From NCBI GenBank assembly GCA_963675925.2, contig CAXXIB010000004.1:1240001-1304000 (forward strand): DNA of 64,000 nt, written 5' to 3'. The notes beneath the pieces were generated by a model that did no database searches, was not told the DNA's origin, and saw only the letters and a list, made by a program, of their open reading frames with translations. The stretch is from CAXXOK01 sp963675925 (lineage in GTDB: Bacteria > Bacillota > Clostridia > Christensenellales > Aristaeellaceae). Position numbers and translations under genes: made by a program. Below, piece by piece: positions 24,654 to 33,864 of the stretch; position 1 is the first letter of the stretch, and every line of letters begins with the position of its first letter.

Positions 24654-25565
24654 ATGCATACAGTTTTCATCAACGGTTCCGGCGGCACTACGGGGCTGCG
24701 GATTGGGGACAAGCTGAAAGCCCGGCCTGATTTGCAGCTGCTGCAGCTGCCGGAAGCCCAGCGCAAAGATGCGCCTGCACAGGCGGCGCTTGCCGCGCAG
24801 GCAGATGTAACCATCCTCTGCCTGCCCGATGATGCCAGCCGGGCGTTTGTTGCCGCGCTGCCCGATGAAAACTGCAAAGTTTTGGATACCTCTACGGCCT
24901 TCCGCACGGACGGCCGCTTTGCATACGGCTTCCCGGAGCTGTCTGCCGCGCATGAACAGGCCATTCGCAGCTCCACCCGTGTCGCCAACACCGGCTGCCA
25001 CGCAGCGGGCGCGATTGCGCTTTTATATCCTCTGGTAATGGCCGATGTGATCGCGGCGGATATGCCCTTGAGCATTTCGTCGATTACGGGCTACTCCGGC
25101 GGCGGGAAAGCCATGATTGCCGCTTACGAGTCAGAAAAGCGCGACAAAGCGCTGGATGCGCCGCGTGCCTATGCACTTTCGCAAAGCCATAAGCATCTGC
25201 CGGAAATCGTCAAGGTGTGCGGCCTGAAGAATACCCCGATCTTTCAGCCTGTTGTTGCGGATTTCTACAATGGCATGCTGGTGTCCGTGCCGCTGCATCC
25301 GTCGCTGATGCAAGCGCGGCTGTCTATGAACGCGCTTACCGATCTGTACCGCGCTCATTACCGAGCCAAGGCGATGATTCAGGTACTCGGACCGAATCCC
25401 GAACCTGTCATCGCCGCAAACAAGCTGGCCGATTCGGACGTGATGGAGATTTTTGTAACCGGCAACGAGGAGCGGATGATCGTCTACGCACGTTTTGATA
25501 ATTTGGGAAAAGGCGCGTGCGGTATGGCAATACAGAATCTGGACCTCATGCTTTCAAGCCTGTAA
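24654..25565 (+). CDS. argC: N-acetyl-gamma-glutamyl-phosphate reductase, short type
   Basis: ArgC reduces acetylglutamyl phosphate to the semialdehyde with NADPH. The ATG at 24654 has GGAG 7 bases ahead. The dinucleotide-binding loop is FINGSGGTTGLRI, and the catalytic cysteine is in NTGCHAAGAIALLYPLV. At 303 residues it is the shorter ArgC class (TIGR01851-like) rather than the 340-residue type. DTSTAFR and the C-terminal GKGACGMAIQNLDLM agree. It lies 13 bases before argJ. Confidence 0.94.
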   Translation: MHTVFINGSGGTTGLRIGDKLKARPDLQLLQLPEAQRKDAPAQAALAAQADVTILCLPDDASRAFVAALPDENCKVLDTSTAFRTDGRFAYGFPELSAAHEQAIRSSTRVANTGCHAAGAIALLYPLVMADVIAADMPLSISSITGYSGGGKAMIAAYESEKRDKALDAPRAYALSQSHKHLPEIVKVCGLKNTPIFQPVVADFYNGMLVSVPLHPSLMQARLSMNALTDLYRAHYRAKAMIQVLGPNPEPVIAANKLADSDVMEIFVTGNEERMIVYARFDNLGKGACGMAIQNLDLMLSSL

Positions 25566-25578
25566 AGGAGAACCATAC

Positions 25579-26781
25579 ATGCAATGGATAGAAGGCGGCA
25601 TAACAGCCGCAAAGGGATATAAAGCCGCGGGCGAACACCTGGGCATACGCAAAAAGCCCGGCAAGCGGGATGTGGCACTGGTCGTAAGCGAAACAAAGGC
25701 CTCTGCGGCTGCCTGCTACACGCAAAACCTGGTCAAAGGTGCGCCGCTGCTGGTGACCAAAACCCACCTGCAAAACGGCAAAGCCCAGGCAATGATCTGC
25801 AACTCCGGCAACGCCAATACCTGCAACGATAACGGCATTGAGATTGCCGATGGCATGAGCGCACTGGTGGAGCAGCATCTAAACATCAAAGCCGACGATG
25901 TAATCGTCGCCTCTACGGGCGTTATCGGGCAACCGATGACGCTTACGCCGTTTGAAGAGGGGATTACCAAGCTTGTAGCGGCGCTGCGCAGCGACGGCGG
26001 CCATCACGCCGCCCAGGCAATTATGACCACCGATACCGTGCCCAAGGAAGTTGCCGTCGAGTTTGAAATGGGCGGGGTTATCTGCAAGCTGGGCGGCATG
26101 GCCAAGGGCAGCGGGATGATACACCCCAACATGGCCACCATGCTCTGTTTTCTCACGACTGATGCGGCCATCGCGCCCGATGCCTTGCAAAATGCCCTGT
26201 CTGCTGTGGTGAAGGACACCTTTAATATGCTGTCGGTGGATGGAGATACATCCACCAACGATATGGTCTGCATTCTGGCCAACGGCATGGCGGGCAACGC
26301 CATCACGGCCGATGCCGCGCCGTTTAAAGCCGCGCTCAAGGCCGTGTGCGAGCAGCTGTGCCGCATGATGGCCAAGGACGGCGAAGGGGCCAGCAAGCTC
26401 ATCGCCTGTACCGTAACCAGAGCCAAGGATGAACAAAGCGCCAAGGCAGCCGCCAAGGCGGTCATCTGCTCATCGCTGGTCAAATCCGCGTTCTTTGGCG
26501 CGGATGCCAACTGGGGGCGCGTGCTGTGTGCCATCGGCTATTCCGGCGCGGATGTCGATGTGGAAAGCATCGATATCCAGTTTAAAAGCAAGGCGGGTCT
26601 GCTCAACGTATGCAAGAAGGGGCGCAGCATTCCCTTTGATGAGGCCGTAGCCTCCGATATCCTCCGTGAGGACGAGATTGATATTTTAGTCCAGTGTGAA
26701 GGCGGCGAAGGGAAAGCCACCGCCTGGGGCTGCGATCTGACCTACGATTATGTACGCATCAACGGCGATTACCGCACCTGA
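25579..26781 (+). CDS. argJ: glutamate N-acetyltransferase / amino-acid acetyltransferase
   Basis: ArgJ moves the acetyl group from acetylornithine to glutamate and, in bifunctional forms, can also use acetyl-CoA. The precursor self-cleaves before the threonine of HPNMATML (about residue 187), giving alpha and beta chains; GGMAKGSGMIHPNMA is intact. The end, RINGDYRT, is the standard C-terminus. AAAGGAG lies 8 bases before the ATG. No argA is visible in the window, so acetyl recycling through ArgJ is the likely route. Confidence 0.95.
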   Translation: MQWIEGGITAAKGYKAAGEHLGIRKKPGKRDVALVVSETKASAAACYTQNLVKGAPLLVTKTHLQNGKAQAMICNSGNANTCNDNGIEIADGMSALVEQHLNIKADDVIVASTGVIGQPMTLTPFEEGITKLVAALRSDGGHHAAQAIMTTDTVPKEVAVEFEMGGVICKLGGMAKGSGMIHPNMATMLCFLTTDAAIAPDALQNALSAVVKDTFNMLSVDGDTSTNDMVCILANGMAGNAITADAAPFKAALKAVCEQLCRMMAKDGEGASKLIACTVTRAKDEQSAKAAAKAVICSSLVKSAFFGADANWGRVLCAIGYSGADVDVESIDIQFKSKAGLLNVCKKGRSIPFDEAVASDILREDEIDILVQCEGGEGKATAWGCDLTYDYVRINGDYRT

Positions 26782-26795
26782 TGGAGGAAAAAGCA

Positions 26796-27650
26796 ATGAC
26801 CATGACCATTAACGAACGCGCGGAAGTTCTCATTCAGGCGCTTCCCTATATACAGGAATATACGGGCAAAATCGTCGTGATCAAATACGGCGGCAGCGCC
26901 ATGCAATCAAAAGAGCTGGAACGCGCGGTGATGGGCGATCTGCGGCTGTTGCAGCTGGTGGGCATCCGTGTGGTGCTGGTGCACGGCGGCGGCCCGGAGA
27001 TCAGCGAAATGCTGAAAAAACTTGGAAAACAGACTGAGTTTATCGATGGCTTGCGCGTAACCGATCAGGAAACGGCGGAGATTGTGCAGATGGTGCTGGC
27101 GGGCAAGGTGGGCAAAAACCTGGTGGCGTATTTGCAGTCCATCGGCGGCAAGGCCATCGGCCTGTGTGGCCTGGACGGGCATATGATTACCGCCAAGCAG
27201 CGCGATACGGTACACGGTTTTGTGGGCGATATTACCGATGTCAACGTGCAGCCCATTTTGGATGTGCTGGAAAAAGGCTATATCCCGGTGGTGTCCACCG
27301 TCGGCGGCGACGGGGAGGGCAATGTGTATAACATCAATGCCGATACCGCTGCTGCCCGCATTGCAGCGGCGCTTTCAGCCGAGAGCCTGATTAACATGAC
27401 CGATATCCGTGGCGTAATGCGTGACCCGGCGGATGAAAGCTCGCTGATTAGCGTTGTACCGGCCGATACGGCCCCGGCGCTGATCTCCGAGGGGGTTATT
27501 TCCGGCGGCATGATTCCCAAAGTGGAGTGCTGCATCGATGCCATCCAGCGCGGTGTGCAGAAGGTGTTTATCATCGATGGCCGCGTCAAGCATGCGATTT
27601 TGATTGAATGCTTAACGGACGAGGGTGTCGGCACCATGTTTACGCACTGA
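26796..27650 (+). CDS. argB: acetylglutamate kinase
   Basis: ArgB phosphorylates N-acetylglutamate. The glycine loops are VIKYGGSAM and VHGGGPEISEML; INADTAAARIAAAL and GGMIPKVECC are further family marks. The N-terminal helix ERAEVLIQALPYIQEYTGK is the extension found in arginine-inhibited hexameric enzymes, so feedback control is likely. I chose the ATG at 26796, 8 bases after GGAGG; the site lies just past the argJ stop. Length 284. Confidence 0.95.
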   Translation: MTMTINERAEVLIQALPYIQEYTGKIVVIKYGGSAMQSKELERAVMGDLRLLQLVGIRVVLVHGGGPEISEMLKKLGKQTEFIDGLRVTDQETAEIVQMVLAGKVGKNLVAYLQSIGGKAIGLCGLDGHMITAKQRDTVHGFVGDITDVNVQPILDVLEKGYIPVVSTVGGDGEGNVYNINADTAAARIAAALSAESLINMTDIRGVMRDPADESSLISVVPADTAPALISEGVISGGMIPKVECCIDAIQRGVQKVFIIDGRVKHAILIECLTDEGVGTMFTH

Positions 27651-27675
27651 CCGGGCGGCCAAGAGAGGATTTACC

Positions 27676-28839
27676 ATGAGTGATAGTAAGAAGTTAGAGA
27701 AACAATATATGGCCCCGACTTATGCGCGGTTTGATGTCACCTTTGTGCGCGGAGACGGCGCGACCCTGTTTGACGATGAAGGGAAAGCCTATATCGACAT
27801 GGGCAGCGGTATCGCCGTGAATGTGCTGGGCTACGGCAACAAGCCGTGGGCGGAGGCTGTGTGCAAGCAGATCCATGCGCTGGCGCATGTGTCCAATCTC
27901 TATTACACACAGCCACAGGGCGAGCTGGCGGAAATCCTGTGCAAGCGTTCGGGGCTGAAAAAGGTGTTTTTCGGCAACTCCGGCGCGGAAGCAAACGAAT
28001 GCGCCATCAAAACGGCGCGCAAGTACGCCGCCGATAAGCACGGCGAAAACACAAAACCTGTAATCGTCACCCTGGAGGATAGCTTTCACGGACGCACGCT
28101 GGCTACGTTGGCAGCGACCGGACAGGCGCATTACCACCAGCATTTCGGGCCTTTCCCGGAAGGCTTTGTGCATGTGCCGCCCAATGATATTGCCGCGCTG
28201 CAAGCCGCGCTGGACAAGCACCCCGTGTGCGCCGTGATGATTGAGGTTATACAGGGTGAAGGCGGCGTGGAACCGCTGGATAAGGACTATGTGAAAGCCG
28301 TACGCGAGCTGACCCAGGCGCAGGATGTGCTATTGATTGTGGATGAGGTGCAGACCGGCAACGGGCGGCTGGGAACGCTGTTTGGATATCAGCAATTCGG
28401 TATTCTGCCGGATATCGTATCCACCGCCAAGGGCCTGGCCGGGGGGCTGCCCATGGGGGCTTGCCTGCTGGGTGAGCCGGTAGAACAGACCCTGTCCGCC
28501 GGAACGCACGCGTCCACGTTTGGGGGCAACCCTGTGTGCGCGGCTGCGGCTGTTGCGGTGCTGGGTCAGCTTACGGATGAACTCCTGTCCGAGGTTAAGA
28601 GAAAGGGCGAGTATATCAAAGCAGAACTTTCCGCGTGTCCGTCGGTCAAACGCATTACCGGCTATGGGCTGATGCTGGGCATCGAAACGACCAAGGATGC
28701 GCGCGCACTGGTGCAAACCCTGCTGGATAAGGGTGTTGTGACCCTGACTGCCAAGCATAAACTGCGCCTGCTGCCGCCCCTGACCATTGCCTGGGACCAG
28801 CTCAAGCAGGCTGTTGCCATCATCAAGCAGGAACTATAG
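27676..28839 (+). CDS. argD: acetylornithine aminotransferase
   Basis: A PLP-dependent class III aminotransferase of 387 residues that converts acetylglutamate semialdehyde to acetylornithine. VFFGNSGAEANECAIKTARK, SFHGRT, VDEVQTGNGRLG and the Schiff-base lysine in STAKGLAGGLPMGA are all present. The ATG at 27676 follows AGAGAGGAT. It lies 25 bases after argB within the operon. The frame upstream of this ATG has no ribosome binding site. Confidence 0.95.
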   Translation: MSDSKKLEKQYMAPTYARFDVTFVRGDGATLFDDEGKAYIDMGSGIAVNVLGYGNKPWAEAVCKQIHALAHVSNLYYTQPQGELAEILCKRSGLKKVFFGNSGAEANECAIKTARKYAADKHGENTKPVIVTLEDSFHGRTLATLAATGQAHYHQHFGPFPEGFVHVPPNDIAALQAALDKHPVCAVMIEVIQGEGGVEPLDKDYVKAVRELTQAQDVLLIVDEVQTGNGRLGTLFGYQQFGILPDIVSTAKGLAGGLPMGACLLGEPVEQTLSAGTHASTFGGNPVCAAAAVAVLGQLTDELLSEVKRKGEYIKAELSACPSVKRITGYGLMLGIETTKDARALVQTLLDKGVVTLTAKHKLRLLPPLTIAWDQLKQAVAIIKQEL

Positions 28840-28907
28840 GCATAGCCTGTACCGAAACAGCATCATTCATTTACGACAATATAGCATGGGAAAGGAACAT
28901 GAAAACA

Positions 28908-29810
28908 ATGCAGCATTTTTTGAAATTAACCGATTATACCACCGAAGACCTTACAGCGTTATTGGACCTGGCCGATCAACTGAAAGCTGAAAATAAACAG
29001 GGCAAAGCCCACCCGATTCTTGCGGGGAAGACCCTGGGGATGATCTTTCAGAAATCGTCCACCCGTACCCGCGTATCGTTTGAAGTCGGCATGTTTCAGC
29101 TGGGCGGACACGCACTGTTCTTGTCCAGCCGCGATTTGCAAATCGGGCGCGGCGAACCGATTCAGGATACGGCCCGGGTATTAAGCCGCTATGTGGATGG
29201 GATTATGATCCGTACCTTTGCCCAGCAGGATGTTGAAGACCTGGCAACGTACGGATCTATTCCCATCATTAACGGGCTGACGGACTACGCTCATCCCTGC
29301 CAGGTGCTGGCCGATTTGATGACCATCCGCGAGCACAAGGGCACGCTGCAAGGGCTAAAACTCTGCTTTGTAGGCGCAGGCAACAACATGGCCAACAGCC
29401 TGATTGCGGGCTGCGTGAAAATGGGGATGTCTGTTGCCATCGCCTGCCCCAAGGGCTACGAACCGGATGAAGCGCTGGTTGCCTGGGGGAAAGAGAGCGG
29501 TCTCTTGACCGTCGGACAGGATGTTCTCGCCCTCGCCAAGGATGCCGATGTGCTCTATACCGATGTGTGGGCCAGCATGGGCGAGGAAGCTGAGGCCGAG
29601 GAGCGCGCTAAGGCGTTTGCGGGCTACCAGGTGAACGATGCCGTGATGGCCGCCGCCAAGAAGGATGCCATGGTGCTCCACTGCCTGCCTGCCCACCGCG
29701 GGGAGGAAATCACCGGCGAAGTGATGGAAGCCCACGCTGACGAAATTTTTGACGAAGCCGAAAACCGCCTGCACGCCCAAAAAGCCATTATGGTCAAGCT
29801 GATGCAATAG
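28908..29810 (+). CDS. argF: ornithine carbamoyltransferase
   Basis: Makes citrulline from ornithine and carbamoyl phosphate. The carbamoyl-phosphate loop is SSTRTRVSFE, with HPCQVLADL, and the ornithine-binding HCLPAHRGEEI near the C-terminus. The 300-residue length fits. I prefer the ATG at 28908 (MQHFLKLTDYT), 10 bases after AAAGGAA; the ATG at 28899 is only two bases from that site. It is the last gene of the arginine cluster and is closed by a strong terminator. argH and carbamoyl phosphate synthase genes are not in the window. Confidence 0.95.
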   Translation: MQHFLKLTDYTTEDLTALLDLADQLKAENKQGKAHPILAGKTLGMIFQKSSTRTRVSFEVGMFQLGGHALFLSSRDLQIGRGEPIQDTARVLSRYVDGIMIRTFAQQDVEDLATYGSIPIINGLTDYAHPCQVLADLMTIREHKGTLQGLKLCFVGAGNNMANSLIAGCVKMGMSVAIACPKGYEPDEALVAWGKESGLLTVGQDVLALAKDADVLYTDVWASMGEEAEAEERAKAFAGYQVNDAVMAAAKKDAMVLHCLPAHRGEEITGEVMEAHADEIFDEAENRLHAQKAIMVKLMQ

Positions 29811-29851
29811 AAGTCAATAGGGCGATTGCCTCTACAACCTGAACGAAATAC

Positions 29852-29879
29852 AAAAGCCGCGCAAATGCGCGGCTTTTTG
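29852..29879. terminator. terminator after argF
   Basis: AAAGCCGCGC (loop AAAT) GCGCGGCTTT is followed by TT, giving a U run of five on the plus strand. The minus strand also ends in four U, so it can serve the convergent hpt gene. Confidence 0.9.
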
Positions 29880-29903
29880 ATGCAATAACACCCTACTCGG
29901 TTC

Positions 29904-30455
29904 TTACTTGTACACCTTTTCGTCCAGCACGCCGATGACGGGGAGGTTGCGGTACTTTTCGTTAAAGTCCAGCCCGTAGCCGACCACGAACGCATCGGGA
30001 ATTTCAAAGCCGGTATAGTCCACACTCAGGGGCACAACGCGGCGGGAGGGCTTATCCAGCAGCGTAATAATTCGGATGCTGGCCGCACCACGGTTGTTAA
30101 GAATGCGCTTGAGATACGCCAAGGTCTTGCCGGAGTCCACGATGTCTTCCACAATCAGCACATTGCGGCCTTCAATGCTGGTATCCAAATCCTTCACCAG
30201 GCGCACCTCACCGCTGACGGTGTTGGAGCCGTAGCTGGAAATGGCCATAAAGTCGATATCCAGCGGCAGGCTGATATCGCGGATAAGATCGGTAAAGAAT
30301 ACGGTCGAGCCTTTGAGTATGCAGATCATCAGCGGGTTCTTCCCCTGATAATCCTGCGTTATGCGCTCGCCAAGGCTTTGCACGGTGTGCTTGATTTGCT
30401 CCTCAGAGATCAAAATTTCCGACAGATCTTGGAACATGGGGCAATCCTGTTTCAT
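29904..30455 (-). CDS. hpt: hypoxanthine phosphoribosyltransferase
   Basis: Salvages hypoxanthine and guanine to IMP and GMP using PRPP. The PRPP loop VLIVEDIVDSGKT, the early PPi loop ILKGSTVF and the C-terminal DAFVVGYGLDFNEKYRNLP are intact. The ATG at 30455 has AAAGGAG 8 bases ahead. The protein has 183 residues, as expected. It follows tilS by 11 bases, reproducing the common Firmicutes tilS-hpt pair. Confidence 0.96.
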   Translation of the reverse strand: MKQDCPMFQDLSEILISEEQIKHTVQSLGERITQDYQGKNPLMICILKGSTVFFTDLIRDISLPLDIDFMAISSYGSNTVSGEVRLVKDLDTSIEGRNVLIVEDIVDSGKTLAYLKRILNNRGAASIRIITLLDKPSRRVVPLSVDYTGFEIPDAFVVGYGLDFNEKYRNLPVIGVLDEKVYK

Positions 30456-30466
30456 GGTGTACTCCT

Positions 30467-31894
30467 TTACTGCATGGGATTGTGCCAGGGCACTGTGCCC
30501 TGCAGGGTGAATAAAACAGCGGAATCCTTTGAAAGGCGTGTGTTTTCCGCCGCGCCGATGCCAACAGCCCATAGCACTTCGTGGTCGATGGCGAGTACAG
30601 GTAAATAGCGGCGAAAGGGCGGGTCCAGCTTCTGGTCTGTTACATAGCGGCGCAGCGGCTTTCGCCCGCTGGCTCCAAAGGGGTGGATGGTATCGCCCGG
30701 CAGCGGGGTACGCAGCACGGCGGCCTTGCGCTGATCTTCGGTGAGCACGACGGATGCGCGTCCGTCCGGCGGATGCATACCGCCTGTAAATGGCGTGGCG
30801 CGCAGCGCAATATCGCCAAACGCGACGGCGGCATCGGCCTGTTTGAGTGCTACTGGGGTAGCCGGGGGCACATCCTGCAGCGGTGCGTCGTCTTCCATGC
30901 GTGTCAGGTGTATAAAACGCCGGGTCGCCATGGCATGAAGTGCGCCGGGCAGGTTGATGACCGTATACTCCGGTGCGTTTAGCAGTTCCAGCATCCTAAG
31001 TGAGTCTTGCGCTGACAAGGAACGTTCTTCGGTGCTTGCACCGCAGCGTAAAAACCCCAGTTCGGCAAACTTTCGCAGGGCGCGCAGTGCGATGGCGGCA
31101 GGGGCGTCCCGCAGGGCTACTCTATGTAAACAGAAGTACGGCGGTTTGTCAATCAGGCACGTTTTGAGCAGGGCATCCGCCTGGGTTTGCAGGTAATCCT
31201 CATCCAACTTTAGCAGTTCGGCAGACCGGGCGATATGGGCCACGGCAGCCGGATTTTCCGCTGTCAGCATGGGTAGAATTTGCAGCCGCAGGCGGTTGCG
31301 CTGGCATACGGGGATAGTGTTGGTTTCATCGCTGCGGTAGGCTTCGCCGGATAATGCATCCACCAAAACCTGTTTGGGCAAGGATAAAAACGGGCGAATG
31401 ATACGCACGCCGCTCCGCTGGGAGATCGCCTCCATACCGCGCAGGCCCCTTGCACCGCTGCCGCGCAGCAGATGTTGCAGCACGGTTTCGGCCTGATCGT
31501 CCTGGTGGTGGGCCAGCAGCAGGGCATCCGCCTTTTGCTCCTTGGCGCGGGCCAGCAGTAAGGCATAGCGTGCATCCCGTGCGGCGGCCTCCGCGCCGGG
31601 GCTGTCCATATCGCCGGACAGATTCGCATGGTCGATGACAAGCGGCACGGACAGGCGCTTGCATAGCGCCGCGCAAAAGGCAGCGTCCGAAAGCCCGGCC
31701 TCGCCCCGCAGGCCGTGTTCCACATGCGCGGCGTTTACGTTTAGCTTGTATTTCTTTCCTAGCTCCAGCAGGGTAAATAAAAGGGCAACGGAATCCGCGC
31801 CGCCACTTAAGGCGACGAGCACCGCTGCGCCTTTGGGTAGCAAGTCCGCACGCCGCAGGGTCTCCTCAGCGGCGGAAATCAAGCGTTCGTCCAT
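30467..31894 (-). CDS. tilS: tRNA(Ile)-lysidine synthase
   Basis: TilS converts C34 of tRNA-Ile(CAU) to lysidine so that AUA is read as isoleucine. The PP-loop is VALSGGADSVALL; HVEHGLRG and HHQDDQAETVLQHLLRGSG are the family motifs, and the C-terminal TilS domain holds FGASGRKPLRRYVTDQK. Length is 475 residues. No ribosome binding site precedes the ATG at 31894. The -10 element ends only 7 bases upstream, so the mRNA probably starts at the initiation codon (leaderless). Confidence 0.95.
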   Translation of the reverse strand: MDERLISAAEETLRRADLLPKGAAVLVALSGGADSVALLFTLLELGKKYKLNVNAAHVEHGLRGEAGLSDAAFCAALCKRLSVPLVIDHANLSGDMDSPGAEAAARDARYALLLARAKEQKADALLLAHHQDDQAETVLQHLLRGSGARGLRGMEAISQRSGVRIIRPFLSLPKQVLVDALSGEAYRSDETNTIPVCQRNRLRLQILPMLTAENPAAVAHIARSAELLKLDEDYLQTQADALLKTCLIDKPPYFCLHRVALRDAPAAIALRALRKFAELGFLRCGASTEERSLSAQDSLRMLELLNAPEYTVINLPGALHAMATRRFIHLTRMEDDAPLQDVPPATPVALKQADAAVAFGDIALRATPFTGGMHPPDGRASVVLTEDQRKAAVLRTPLPGDTIHPFGASGRKPLRRYVTDQKLDPPFRRYLPVLAIDHEVLWAVGIGAAENTRLSKDSAVLFTLQGTVPWHNPMQ

Positions 31895-31900
31895 GCCAAT

Positions 31901-31929
31901 ATTGTAGCACTCAAGTCCTGTGAAATCAA
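31901..31929 (-). promoter_or_regulatory. tilS-hpt promoter
   Basis: On the minus strand TTGATT (31924-31929), 17 bases, TACAAT (31901-31906). The predicted start is 31894, the A of the tilS ATG. Confidence 0.7.
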
Positions 31930-31930
31930 C

Positions 31931-31968
31931 AATCGCCCGTCCCGGCATACAGCCGGAAACGGGCGATT
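31931..31968 (-). terminator. stem-loop after the SIMPL gene, weak terminator
   Basis: AATCGCCCGT (31931-31940) and ACGGGCGATT (31959-31968) pair perfectly, with an inner CCGG/CCGG. The following minus-strand bases are only mildly T-rich and also form the tilS -35. Confidence 0.55.
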
Positions 31969-31991
31969 GGAAAGTGTCTTAGCAGTAGATG

Positions 31992-32675
31992 TTATTTCAA
32001 GGCAACCTCGGCCGTGACTTCCGCCGTTACGGTAATCATGCCGTTTTCAATGGGGGTCGCAAAGGAGGAATCCAGTGAATAAGCCCTGATTTCGCCGTAG
32101 TAGGTATTGTAATTGCTGTTTTCCGTGATGGACAGGGGATTTCCGGCTTCCCAGCCAATCGCCTGCGCCATGAGGGCGGCTTTGCGAAGGGCATCCTGCG
32201 CGGCAGCCTTCAAGGCCTGTTCATACGCGGTGCTGCGATCGGAGCTTTCAAAGGTCAGGTTGTATACGTTATTGGCACCGGCTTCTACCGCGCTGTCCAG
32301 CAGCGAGGGCAGTATGGACAGATCGCGCGCGATAACGGTCACCGTATTGCTGACTTCGTAGCCTGTCACCTTGGGGGTGTCGCTTTGGTAGTCGCTGACA
32401 GGGTACACGGAATAATTCTTGGATTGAATGTCCTCTCTGGCAACGCCCAGCGCTGTCAGGGAGTCGATGATGGCCTGCATGGCCTCGGCATTGGCTGCCA
32501 GAGCGGCGGTAATCAGTGCGTCCTGCGTGGTAATGCCGACAGTGAAGTTTGCCATATCGGGAACCAGCGACACAGTTCCGGTGCCGATGGCGGTTACGGT
32601 GCTGCCTTCGGCCATGGCGGAAACGGACACCAGTACAAGGGCGAGAACGACGAGAATACTCAATAGTTTTTTCAT
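31992..32675 (-). CDS. secreted SIMPL-domain (DUF541) protein
   Basis: A 227-residue exported protein. The signal peptide is MKKLLSILVVLALVLVSVSA plus MA-E. The mature part is a SIMPL/DUF541 domain: TVTAIGTGTVSLVPDMANFTVG at the start (conserved GxGxVxxxPDxA pattern), NYSVYPV, GYEVSNTVTV and the C-terminal ITVTAEVTAEVALK. Such domains are found in periplasmic or surface oligomers; no catalytic role is known. AAGGAGG precedes the start. It lies 12 bases after the DUF4349 gene in the sigma factor operon. Confidence 0.88.
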   Translation of the reverse strand: MKKLLSILVVLALVLVSVSAMAEGSTVTAIGTGTVSLVPDMANFTVGITTQDALITAALAANAEAMQAIIDSLTALGVAREDIQSKNYSVYPVSDYQSDTPKVTGYEVSNTVTVIARDLSILPSLLDSAVEAGANNVYNLTFESSDRSTAYEQALKAAAQDALRKAALMAQAIGWEAGNPLSITENSNYNTYYGEIRAYSLDSSFATPIENGMITVTAEVTAEVALK

Positions 32676-32687
32676 GATAATGCCTCC

Positions 32688-33809
32688 TTAAGGCTGTTTG
32701 TTTTGTTGGCGGTGCCTCCGCACCACACGGTAGATTGTATACCCAAGAATGAGAGGAATGAGCACCGGCGCGGCGGCGATCAGGAATACCAGCATGTTTT
32801 CAAAGAATCCGCCCAGCCATGCAAGCGATGCCTTCAGTCCGCTGAGCAAACGCTGACCGATGGTCAGGTCTTCCGATGCGGCGGTTTCACCCGCAGTCTG
32901 TTCCTGCAAGTACACGCTCACGGTTGCATAGTCCACCTGACGGTCGATGTGCAAGAGGGAGGATTGCAGCAAGTCCAGCTCGTACTGGGTGTTGGCGATT
33001 TCGGTTTCAATGGCGAGCAGGTCTTCTACCGACTCGGCTTTCAGCAGCAGTTCCTGCAGGCGGGTTAATTTGTCCTGCTGGGTCTGCAAGCGAAGCTGGG
33101 TATCGGTATACTGGGTGGTCATGTCGATTGTGCTTTCGTAGCGGTCGGTTACGCGGCCAATGCCGGTAAGGCTGCTGACAAAGCTATCGAGCCTTGGGGC
33201 GGGAATTCGCAGCTCAAACGATGCGGTCCGGCGGCCGGCGGGTTGTTCGTACATACCGACGGAGCTTGCATACCCACCGCTGCTTTCTGCCAGTGCCAGG
33301 ATGGCGCTATAGTCCGGGTCAAACGCGGTGGATGCGAGGGTCAGGGATACGGTACGCACTATTTTTCGTGTGTCCATCCCGTCTTCTGCCATCGTGTCCA
33401 CGCCCATGCCGGCGGCTTCTTCCTCCATATCGGCATAACTGCGCGCAGTTTGCGTGAGCGCGTATGCGGCAGCCGGTTCCGCTGGGGTATCATAGCTGAT
33501 GCCACCAGCCATATCGGCGGTCTTCATGGCATAGCCTCCCGATTGATTCATCACGGGCTCCGGCGCTTCAACCTGCGTTTTGGGGTCAAGGATGCCGGTG
33601 ACGACTGTGCCGATGATTAGGACCAGTGCCGCTGCTACAGGCAATGCGGCGCGCTTGAAGCGGGCAAAGACAGGAGCAGGGTTCATGTGTTTCGTCTCCT
33701 CTCGTGTAACGGCGTCGCGCCAGGAGGCTTTAAACGCCTCCGGTACGTCCGCTTGATACAGGGTGGTCAACGCGCGGTCAAGCGAATCGCCTGACGGTTT
33801 TTGTTTCAT
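32688..33809 (-). CDS. DUF4349 membrane protein, probable anti-sigma factor
   Basis: A 373-residue protein with a cytoplasmic N-terminus (residues 1-50), a membrane helix at about 54-73, an outside region with the DUF4349 domain (about 145-320, including the coiled coil TQLRLQTQQDKLTRLQELLL) and a second helix at about 335-362, then a basic cytoplasmic tail. DUF4349 proteins often follow ECF sigma genes. The N-terminal segment could bind the sigma factor, though the HxxxCxxC zinc motif of RsrA/RsiW types is absent. GGGAGG lies 8 bases before the ATG. Anti-sigma function is inferred from position and topology. Confidence 0.8.
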   Translation of the reverse strand: MKQKPSGDSLDRALTTLYQADVPEAFKASWRDAVTREETKHMNPAPVFARFKRAALPVAAALVLIIGTVVTGILDPKTQVEAPEPVMNQSGGYAMKTADMAGGISYDTPAEPAAAYALTQTARSYADMEEEAAGMGVDTMAEDGMDTRKIVRTVSLTLASTAFDPDYSAILALAESSGGYASSVGMYEQPAGRRTASFELRIPAPRLDSFVSSLTGIGRVTDRYESTIDMTTQYTDTQLRLQTQQDKLTRLQELLLKAESVEDLLAIETEIANTQYELDLLQSSLLHIDRQVDYATVSVYLQEQTAGETAASEDLTIGQRLLSGLKASLAWLGGFFENMLVFLIAAAPVLIPLILGYTIYRVVRRHRQQNKQP

Positions 33810-33864
33810 GCGGTTGGCCTCCCTTCATTTCTGTTAGACGAGCGGGTTTTCGGTTTGTTCCATC

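Noticed and set aside
23900..25075. Minus-strand open frame of 391 codons across argG and argC
   Set aside because: It spans two real genes and their gap on the wrong strand and lacks a ribosome binding site.
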